From assembly GCA_030589605.1 (NCBI GenBank), contig JAUUVJ010000082.1:1-11345 (forward strand): a stretch of 11,345 bases of DNA. Reading direction: 5' to 3'. The position numbers were made by a program, and so were the translations under genes. The notes below the pieces were generated by a model. That model saw nothing but the letters and a program-made list of their open reading frames with translations, was not told the origin of the DNA and did no database searches. Positions within the stretch are counted from its first letter, which is position 1, and each line of letters opens with the position of its first letter. The DNA comes from Candidatus Hodarchaeota archaeon (GTDB lineage Archaea; Asgardarchaeota; Heimdallarchaeia; Hodarchaeales; Hodarchaeaceae). Positions 5,700-11,345 of the stretch are shown here, one piece after another.

Positions 5700-7988
5700 A
5701 TGGCACTGATATTCGGAGATCTAGCTTTTCTGATACCCACAGTTCCTATTGTGGGCGCATTTATTGCATTGTTCTTTGGAAAGTTCTTGGATAAGAAAAA
5801 TCATGGGAATCTAGTTGCTCTCATCGGTTTAGGTACAAGTTTTGTATTAACCTTATTAGTTTCAGGAGAAGTAGTACTTCGGCTTTTGTTCGAAGGTCAT
5901 GTTGATACGCCGTTCTTAGAAGAAGAGATTATACATGAGAACTTAATTCAATGGTTCAATGTTGGAGATATTACCGTTAATTTTGGAATTTTAGTTGACC
6001 CACTTTCTGCTGTTATTAGTTTGATGGTAGCATTTGTTGCATTACTTGTTGCAATTTATAGCCGCAGTTATATGTCTCATGATGGATCTCCAAGATATTA
6101 TGCTGAAATAAGTCTCTTTGCGGCTGCTATGTTAGGATTGTGTTTCTCTCCTAACTTCATTCAATTATTCCTATTTTGGGAACTAATGGGGGTATGTTCT
6201 TATCTTTTAATTGGTTATTTCTATGATAAAGAAGTAGTTCCAGAGGGACAACCTCATCCTGCATCTGCTTCAAAGAAAGCTTTTTTAACAACCAAAGTAG
6301 GAGATGTATTTCTGTTTATTGGAATTATACTATTATACATAGAAACACTAAATGCAGGTCATCCTACCTTCAATTTTCTTGAAATTCAACATTTATTACA
6401 TGATGGATTGATTCATACAGATCCCACTTTGTTTGTAGTTATAGCATTATTGATTTTTGGCGGGGCTGTAGGAAAATCAGCTCAATTTCCACTTCATGTC
6501 TGGCTTCCAGATGCAATGGCTGGTCCTACAACTGTAAGTTGTTTAATTCATTCCGCAACCATGGTGAAGGCGGGTATCTTCCTAATTGCAAGATCCTACT
6601 TCCTTTTTGAACATGATTTGATGCATGCAGCAGGAGACGCTATGCTAGTAGTCGCCTTAATCGGAGGAATTACCGCTATATTAGCAGGTACGATCGCTCT
6701 TGTGCAAACTGACATCAAGGGAATATTAGCTTTTTCTACAATTAGTCAATTGGGTTATATGACAATTGGACTCGGAGTTGGAGGAATGGCTGTTGCAGTT
6801 TTCCATGTGATTAACCATGGAATATTCAAAGCTCTATTGTTTTTATCTGCTGGATCTGTTATACATGGATCAGGTACACAGGATATACGTGAAATGGGTG
6901 GTTTACAGAGTAAAATGCCTCATACATGGAAGGTTATGTTAATTGGTTCACTTTCACTTGCTGGAATAGGAAATGGCTTCTTTAGCAAAGATGCGATAAT
7001 TCTCCATGCGATAAATCGTTTCATAGAATCAGGTAACATGTTACTGCTTTTAGTATGGCTTTCTTCAGTCATTACAGCTTTTTTAACTGCATTTTACATC
7101 TTTAGAATGTGGTTTTTAGTATTTCCAGGAAAATCTCGAAAACCAGAACACCATGCTCATGAATCTGATTCCTGGATGACGATTCCATTATGGTCATTAG
7201 CTATCGTATCATTAGTATTAGCAGGAATTTACCTGATTGGAAATATTCCTGTACTCAATATTGAACTCTTACCAATTCTTAATATCGAACATCAATTGGT
7301 AACATGGTTAGAACCAGAAGTTTCTTTGGTTATTGAAAACTCATTGATTGTAATGACTCAATTCTCTTCTATAATCATAGCACTTCTTGGAATAGGACTT
7401 GCGTATTTAATATTCTATCCTAGATCGGATGCTCATGTATCCTTTACCAAGGATGATCCTTCTTTCTTAATTGAGGTTACAGAGTCAGATAGTATTACTA
7501 ATATTCAAAAACCCTTACGTTCACTTACCCGTACAATTAAACTGTCTCCTCTAGGAAGGGGACTTCAACGAATTCTTGAAAAGGGATATTATATTGATGA
7601 TTTGTATTTAGCTTTAGTTAAATTTGTGGATACAAAATATTGTGCTGGAATGTACTGGATTGAAAGAAATGTCTTTGATAAAGCAGTGCGTTTTGTGGGA
7701 CAGATAGGCTTTGCTGTATGTGGGGTTTCAAAGTGGTGGGATGAACATATAGTTGATGGTTTAGTACGGTTAACAGCACAAGTATCAGTAGCTGTGTGTA
7801 GCTTAGCAAAAGCAACTGATGAACGTGTAATTGATCACGGTATTATAAGGGGTTCTGCAAAAAGAGTTATGCTAACTGGTAGTCGTTTACGTAGAATCCA
7901 AACAGGTGTGGTCGAAAATTATGCTCTCTATACGCTTGTAGGAGCAATTACTCTAATATTAGTTATGATCGTTATAAATGGGGTGTAA
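5700..7988 (+). CDS. nuoL: NADH-quinone oxidoreductase-like complex, subunit L (NuoL), antiporter-like pump with extended C-terminus
   Basis: The distal antiporter-like proton pump, whose long lateral helix braces the membrane arm. At 762 residues it is about 150 longer than E. coli or Thermus homologs. Channel residues are intact: Glu161 (FWELMGV), Lys259 (VGKSAQFPLHVWLPDAM), Lys290 (TMVKAG) and Lys430-Asp431 (FFSKD). The helix 12 segment reads AGIGNGFFSKD (421-431), lacking the usual Pro-Pro and about two residues shorter. The extra length lies at the C-terminus: a polar linker (about 574-628), then four 26-residue modules (633-736) where most homologs have room for two, then RRIQTGxVENYAL and a final helix. 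The ATG at 5700 has GGAG (5688-5691) 8 bases before it. nuoM follows after 31 bases. Confidence 0.95.
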   Translation: MALIFGDLAFLIPTVPIVGAFIALFFGKFLDKKNHGNLVALIGLGTSFVLTLLVSGEVVLRLLFEGHVDTPFLEEEIIHENLIQWFNVGDITVNFGILVDPLSAVISLMVAFVALLVAIYSRSYMSHDGSPRYYAEISLFAAAMLGLCFSPNFIQLFLFWELMGVCSYLLIGYFYDKEVVPEGQPHPASASKKAFLTTKVGDVFLFIGIILLYIETLNAGHPTFNFLEIQHLLHDGLIHTDPTLFVVIALLIFGGAVGKSAQFPLHVWLPDAMAGPTTVSCLIHSATMVKAGIFLIARSYFLFEHDLMHAAGDAMLVVALIGGITAILAGTIALVQTDIKGILAFSTISQLGYMTIGLGVGGMAVAVFHVINHGIFKALLFLSAGSVIHGSGTQDIREMGGLQSKMPHTWKVMLIGSLSLAGIGNGFFSKDAIILHAINRFIESGNMLLLLVWLSSVITAFLTAFYIFRMWFLVFPGKSRKPEHHAHESDSWMTIPLWSLAIVSLVLAGIYLIGNIPVLNIELLPILNIEHQLVTWLEPEVSLVIENSLIVMTQFSSIIIALLGIGLAYLIFYPRSDAHVSFTKDDPSFLIEVTESDSITNIQKPLRSLTRTIKLSPLGRGLQRILEKGYYIDDLYLALVKFVDTKYCAGMYWIERNVFDKAVRFVGQIGFAVCGVSKWWDEHIVDGLVRLTAQVSVAVCSLAKATDERVIDHGIIRGSAKRVMLTGSRLRRIQTGVVENYALYTLVGAITLILVMIVINGV
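7596..7907 (+). repeat. 26-residue tandem modules (four diverged copies) in the NuoL C-terminus
   Basis: Residues 633-736 of NuoL fall into four modules with an exact 26-residue (78-base) period. The anchor Asp recurs at 634, 660, 686 and 712 and a Cys at 648, 674 and 700 (Thr at 726). Modules 2 (659-684) and 3 (685-710) share 10 of 26 residues by my alignment, including D, VR, Q, AVC, K and DE. Module 1 starts at the common YIDDLY site and module 4 ends in the common RRIQTG, so the two middle modules look like the added ones. Similarity of module 1 is weak, and the DNA copies are well diverged, so the expansion is not recent. Confidence 0.8.
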
Positions 7989-8006
7989 CCCCCTAAAAAA
8001 AAAAAA
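7980..8006 (+). other. Short GC hairpin plus A12 tract at the nuoL-nuoM junction
   Basis: GGGGT (7980-7984) and ACCCC (7988-7992) can pair around a 3-base loop that spans the nuoL TAA stop. A run of twelve A residues (7995-8006) follows. The sense strand has A rather than T, so this is not a terminator on the + strand. It could be a processing or pausing signal, or simply a homopolymer spacer ahead of the nuoM ribosome site. Confidence 0.5.
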
Positions 8007-8012
8007 GGTTGA
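8006..8012 (+). promoter_or_regulatory. Ribosome binding site deciding the nuoM start
   Basis: AGGTTGA lies 7 bases before the ATG at 8020. The same core is seen before nuoK (GGAGGTTGA). The upstream in-frame ATG at 7978 would sit inside nuoL, lacks a good site and would translate through the A12 tract to add a Lys-rich leader not typical of NuoM, so 8020 is preferred. Confidence 0.55.
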
Positions 8013-8019
8013 AGACACA

Positions 8020-9651
8020 ATGGTGGCATTATTTACATTCGGAGAACTTGAAATCGGAGTATTAACACTAATTTTTTTACTGCCAGTATTGGCAGCGTTT
8101 CCGACATGGCTCATAGGCCGTGTTCGTAATGATTTTTCAAAATACTTCGCGTTAATAATCAGTAGCATTGTAATGTTATTGGCTATTCTTGCGTGGATGA
8201 TGTTTGAAAACAATTCCCTACTACCCGCATCTCTACATGCAGATAGAACATTGTTAGCTACAGGTGGTTGGTCATTAACTGAGGATATTGCATGGATAGC
8301 TTCGATAGGAATGAATTATTCATTAGGTGTAGATGGACTTAGTTTACCATTAGTAATGTTAGGTGGGTTTATCTTTGTGGTGGCTATACTAGCCTCCTTT
8401 AATGATATTAATGAAAGAGAACCAGCTTATTACGCAATGATTCTACTATTGGAAACAGGCGTTATTGGTACTTTCGTAGCAACTGATTTTATCGTATTTT
8501 TTGTTGCTTGGGAACTTGTCCTCGTTCCGATGTTTTTCCTAATCGGAATTTGGGGTGGTCCAAAACGTGAATATGCAGCAATTTACTTCTTTATTTATAC
8601 ACATGTAGCTTCGTTGTTTTTGCTATTAGGTATTATTGGAATGTGGTTACAAACCGCTACAACTGACGCAATGGTACTTACAGGTCTTTCTTCTGGGACT
8701 TTTTCATTCCAACAGATGACTTATTTAGCCCAAAATTTAGTTGGAGGTTTTGGAATTGAACTTCCTGTATTACTCATTTTCCTAGCTTTGCTTTTTGGAT
8801 TCATAGTTAAAGTACCTAGTGTTCCATTCCACACATGGCTCCCGCTGGCTCATGTTGAAGCACCAACACCTGGTTCTATGATTCTTGCTGGATTATTGCT
8901 AAAAATGGGTGGTTACGGTATAATGAGAATGAGTGGTTGGTTCCTACCTGAAGCTTTATCGGAATTTGCATGGCTAGTAGCAATAATTGGGTTAGTATCC
9001 TTACTTTACGGCTCATGGGTAGCATTAAGACAGGTTGATATGAAAAGTCTTGTTGCTTATTCATCAGTAGGCCATATGGGTATTATTTTACTAGGTGTGG
9101 CAACTCAAACAGAAGCAGGTTTTGCAGCAGCAATGTATATGATGATTGCACATGGGATAATTTCACCTTTGATGTTCTTTGTTGCCGGAACAATAGGTCA
9201 TTCAGCGGATACTCGTGATATTCCCAAACTAAAAGGTATTGCTAAACAAATGCCGATTACAGCAGCAGTTTTAGTATTTGGTTCTTTTGCTAGTGCTGGT
9301 TTACCTGGTTTAGCTGGATTCTGGTCTGAATTATTGGCATTCATCGCTTTGTTCTCAATGGAGGCAACTATGACAATTCCTGTTATTGGTTTAACAATAA
9401 CTGGATCCGCTATTGCTTTAATAGGCGCTTTGGGTATTATATTCACGGCAGCATATTATTTATGGATGCTACAACGTACAGTATTCGGAGATGTTAATCC
9501 AGAATTGAAACACGCCCATGATGTTTCCCACTTACCCCAGTATCTTACATTGGGTTTATTATGTCTGTTTACATTGTTATTAGGTCTATTTCCTGCATTT
9601 CTAATAGATTTAATGTCCACAGCATCAGGGTTCTTTGCATCAATGTTCTAA
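8020..9651 (+). CDS. nuoM: NADH-quinone oxidoreductase-like complex, subunit M (NuoM), antiporter-like pump
   Basis: The middle antiporter-like proton pump of the membrane arm. From ATG 8020 it is 543 residues with about 14 membrane helices, close to the family norm. The expected channel residues are present: Glu165 (AWELVLVPMF), Lys264 (VKVPSVPFHTWLPLAHVEAPT), Lys295 (LLKMGGYG), His352 (VGHMG), His378 (IAHGI) and Glu437 in the helix 12 motif GLPGLAGFWSE, the Glu that in NuoM replaces the NuoL/N lysine. That Glu and the LAHVEAPT loop separate it clearly from NuoL and NuoN. Its start is set by AGGTTGA at 8006-8012. nuoN follows after 30 bases. Confidence 0.96.
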   Translation: MVALFTFGELEIGVLTLIFLLPVLAAFPTWLIGRVRNDFSKYFALIISSIVMLLAILAWMMFENNSLLPASLHADRTLLATGGWSLTEDIAWIASIGMNYSLGVDGLSLPLVMLGGFIFVVAILASFNDINEREPAYYAMILLLETGVIGTFVATDFIVFFVAWELVLVPMFFLIGIWGGPKREYAAIYFFIYTHVASLFLLLGIIGMWLQTATTDAMVLTGLSSGTFSFQQMTYLAQNLVGGFGIELPVLLIFLALLFGFIVKVPSVPFHTWLPLAHVEAPTPGSMILAGLLLKMGGYGIMRMSGWFLPEALSEFAWLVAIIGLVSLLYGSWVALRQVDMKSLVAYSSVGHMGIILLGVATQTEAGFAAAMYMMIAHGIISPLMFFVAGTIGHSADTRDIPKLKGIAKQMPITAAVLVFGSFASAGLPGLAGFWSELLAFIALFSMEATMTIPVIGLTITGSAIALIGALGIIFTAAYYLWMLQRTVFGDVNPELKHAHDVSHLPQYLTLGLLCLFTLLLGLFPAFLIDLMSTASGFFASMF

Positions 9652-9681
9652 ACTAAATAGGTAAAAAGGTGAATCTGAATA

Positions 9682-11229
9682 ATGAGTGATGTCTTATCTG
9701 TTTTCCTACCATTCATAGCTTTATGTGGTACTATATTTTTGTGTCTCATCCTAGAATCTACGAGTTTTGGGCGTAGATATATTGCTCCGATCGCCATTCT
9801 TGGAAGTTTAGTTTCCTTGTTTTTTGTAATAGTAGGGATAAATGGTACAGACATTATTTACTTATTTGGAAACCCAGCAGACTTATTTGATATTTCTAGC
9901 ACTGATGGATTATTTGTTATCGATAACTTCTATCTTTTTTTCGCTATGATATTCCTCATAGTATTGTTATTCGTAGCAACCTCAAGTATGGATTATATCA
10001 GTTCTGAACGGACAATAGGAGTTTATTATGCTCTCTTGATCTTTTCTAGTATAGGAATGATGCTAGTTAGTGCAGCAAATGATCTTTTAGTACTATTTGT
10101 TGCTTGGGAGCTTGGTACTATACCTGCATATGCTCTTGCAGCATATCAAAAATCTCGTAAAGAAACTAGTGAAAGTGCTTTGAAATTTTTCCTTATTGGT
10201 GCCATGTCTTCAGCTTTTATTTTATTTGGAATATCATTAGTATACGGTATTGTAGGAGATACTAGATTAAGTGCTGTTGTAACAAGCTTCTCTAATATTG
10301 CAGATTATTCTCCTCTCCATTTATTAGCATTGATGTTTTTAATTGTTGGATTTGGATATAAAATGGCGGCTGTTCCATTCCATGCTTGGGCTGTCGATGT
10401 TTATGAAGGTACACCAACCACGATTACTACTTTTCTTGCAGCAGGATCGAAAGCAATGGGTTTTGCAGCAGTTTTCCGGATATTCGTTACTGGATTGACA
10501 GATATAAATGAAACTTGGGGAATTCTATTTGCTATTCTCGCTATTCTAACAATGACATTAGGAAATGTAGTGGCATTAGTACAGGATAACATCAAACGCA
10601 TGTTAGCTTATTCAAGTATTGCACACGCAGGTTATATTCTTATTGCATTAGCAGCTGTTACATTTAGTCCGAATTCCACTTTGTCATCTACACTAGATTA
10701 TACCGTTGCTGAATTCTCAGTAGCAGCAGCCCAATTACATATTTTAACACATGCCTTGATGAAAATTGTAGCTTTCACAGTTGTTATTGTTGTAGCTTTC
10801 TCACTGAAGAGTGAAAAAATAGAAGATTATGCTGGATTACGTAAAAAGCATCCTTGGTTAGCAATCGGGTTGACTTTTTCATTTCTTAGTTTGATGGGAA
10901 TTCCCCCCCTAGCAGGTTTTATTTCAAAATTATTTATATTATTTTCCGCTATATATGCTGATCTGTTATGGTTAGCTGTTATTGGAATACTTAACAGTGC
11001 AATATCAATATTTTACTATTTACGTGTTATAAAGCTAATGTTAATCGATCAACCACTTGAAGATCAAGATGTTACTGCTATCCCTGTTGACCGTATTGCT
11101 CCATTCTCGATACCTCTATCCTATCGTTTAACAATTGGTATTAGTGTTCTCCTTATTGTTTTGATAGGAATATATCCAGCTCCATTCATTGATTTTGCAC
11201 TCTCTGCAGCTAGCAATCTGGTTCCCTAA
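9682..11229 (+). CDS. nuoN: NADH-quinone oxidoreductase-like complex, subunit N (NuoN), antiporter-like pump
   Basis: The antiporter-like pump nearest the quinone module, contacting NuoK. The protein is 515 residues with about 14 membrane helices. Channel residues are intact: Glu143 (AWELGTIPAYAL), Lys227 (YKMAAVPFHAWAVDVYEGTPT), Lys257 (AGSKAMGF) and Lys416 in the helix 12 motif GIPPLAGFISK. The VDVYEGTPT loop is diagnostic for NuoN. The Pro-Pro of helix 12 is kept, in contrast to NuoL in the same operon; it is coded by an in-frame C7 run (10903-10909). The ATG at 9682 has AGGTGA (9667-9672) 9 bases upstream. It is the last gene of the operon; a hairpin with a T tract follows within 5 bases. 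Confidence 0.96.
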   Translation: MSDVLSVFLPFIALCGTIFLCLILESTSFGRRYIAPIAILGSLVSLFFVIVGINGTDIIYLFGNPADLFDISSTDGLFVIDNFYLFFAMIFLIVLLFVATSSMDYISSERTIGVYYALLIFSSIGMMLVSAANDLLVLFVAWELGTIPAYALAAYQKSRKETSESALKFFLIGAMSSAFILFGISLVYGIVGDTRLSAVVTSFSNIADYSPLHLLALMFLIVGFGYKMAAVPFHAWAVDVYEGTPTTITTFLAAGSKAMGFAAVFRIFVTGLTDINETWGILFAILAILTMTLGNVVALVQDNIKRMLAYSSIAHAGYILIALAAVTFSPNSTLSSTLDYTVAEFSVAAAQLHILTHALMKIVAFTVVIVVAFSLKSEKIEDYAGLRKKHPWLAIGLTFSFLSLMGIPPLAGFISKLFILFSAIYADLLWLAVIGILNSAISIFYYLRVIKLMLIDQPLEDQDVTAIPVDRIAPFSIPLSYRLTIGISVLLIVLIGIYPAPFIDFALSAASNLVP

Positions 11230-11233
11230 CCAT

Positions 11234-11254
11234 GAAGATGATTACATCTTTTTT
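11234..11254 (+). terminator. Hairpin and T tract ending the nuo operon
   Basis: AAGATG (11235-11240) pairs perfectly with CATCTT (11245-11250) around an ATTA loop, with a possible G-T extension. The T run continues to 11254 (six T). It begins 5 bases after the nuoN stop. The stem is short and AT-rich, so it would be weak as a bacterial terminator, but the T tract alone is a plausible archaeal stop signal. Confidence 0.45.
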
Positions 11255-11255
11255 C

Positions 11256-11263
11256 TTTATTAA
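11256..11263 (+). promoter_or_regulatory. Candidate TATA box for the downstream flavoprotein gene
   Basis: TTTATTAA is TATA-like. A start about 25 bases downstream would fall near 11287, just before the ATG at 11296. Placed directly after the putative nuo terminator, it would give the last gene its own transcript. Chance occurrence in AT-rich DNA is quite possible. Confidence 0.3.
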
Positions 11264-11295
11264 TTTCAAGTTGTATTACATTAGGGTGTTTTTCT

Positions 11296-11345
11296 ATGAA
11301 AGAAGTTGATGTATTAATCGTTGGTTTAGGGCCTGCAGGTGCAAC
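11296..11345 (+). CDS. FAD/NAD(P)-binding oxidoreductase, probably geranylgeranyl reductase family (5' end only)
   Basis: Only the first 16 codons lie in the window. They read MKEVDVLIVGLGPAGA: a beta strand followed by the GxGPAGA nucleotide-binding loop of a Rossmann fold that binds the ADP part of FAD. This N-terminus is typical of the geranylgeranyl reductase (digeranylgeranylglycerophospholipid reductase) family, which in archaea saturates isoprenoid chains of membrane lipids and, in some species, of menaquinone. Other GxGPAGA flavoproteins cannot be excluded from so few residues. GGGTG at 11284-11288 lies 7 bases before the ATG. The 66-base gap from nuoN with terminator-like and TATA-like elements suggests separate transcription, though a link to quinone metabolism is attractive. 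Confidence 0.7.
   Translation, partial: MKEVDVLIVGLGPAGA

Noticed and set aside
7246..7293. Local eight-residue duplication in NuoL (PVLNIEL / PILNIEH)
   Set aside because: Two short copies in a hydrophobic loop; too small to carry weight and unrelated to the 26-residue modules.
7978..8019. Upstream ATG of nuoM (adds a Lys-rich 14-residue leader)
   Set aside because: It overlaps the end of nuoL and reads through the A12 run; ATG 8020 has AGGTTGA at correct spacing and gives a normal NuoM N-terminus.

Overview
The window holds one nearly complete operon for an 11-subunit complex I-type (Nuo/Fpo-like) proton-translocating oxidoreductase. All genes are on the + strand in the order nuoA-B-C-D-H-I-J-K-L-M-N (192-11229), followed by the first 16 codons of an FAD/NAD(P)-binding oxidoreductase, probably of the geranylgeranyl reductase family. 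The genes are packed tightly: ATGA overlaps at B/C and J/K, and gaps of 1 to about 31 bases elsewhere. Most starts have Shine-Dalgarno-like sites such as GGAGG, AGGTG or AGGTTGA.

The DNA is clearly AT-rich. An 11-subunit complex without nuoE, nuoF and nuoG, a TTTAAATA box about 40 bases before nuoA with a short inferred leader, and the GGxGPAGA-type flavoprotein next door together suggest an archaeon. Heimdallarchaeia-like Asgard archaea, Thermoplasmata-like and Thaumarchaeota-like lineages all carry such operons. I cannot settle the lineage from sequence alone; an Asgard origin is a guess.

Layout: 1-191 is an upstream intergenic region with a terminator-like hairpin plus T8 tract (26-65) and a TATA-like box (143-150). 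Next, 192-2815 encodes NuoA and the peripheral quinone-reducing core (NuoB, C, D). NuoH, the membrane subunit that forms the quinone chamber, and NuoI, which carries two 4Fe-4S clusters, follow at 2825-4769. NuoJ and NuoK are at 4772-5685, and the three antiporter-like pumps NuoL, NuoM and NuoN are at 5700-11229. A hairpin with a T tract (11234-11254) probably ends the operon, and a separate promoter may serve the downstream gene.

How it works: electrons from an unidentified low-potential donor (no NADH module is present, so ferredoxin is a reasonable guess) would enter through NuoI, pass to cluster N2 in NuoB and reduce a quinone at the NuoB/D/H site. The energy would drive ion pumping through H/A/J/K and L/M/N. 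The catalytic and proton-channel residues are mostly intact.

The most unusual features are two in-frame repeat expansions in this core machine. NuoH carries 15 tandem 12-bp units coding a tetrapeptide glycine repeat (GILF-like), inserted in the loop after transmembrane helix 1 that normally borders the quinone tunnel entrance. NuoL has two extra copies of a 26-residue module in its C-terminal lateral-helix region. Smaller departures affect NuoL helix 12, the NuoD histidine near N2, and a NuoA acidic residue.
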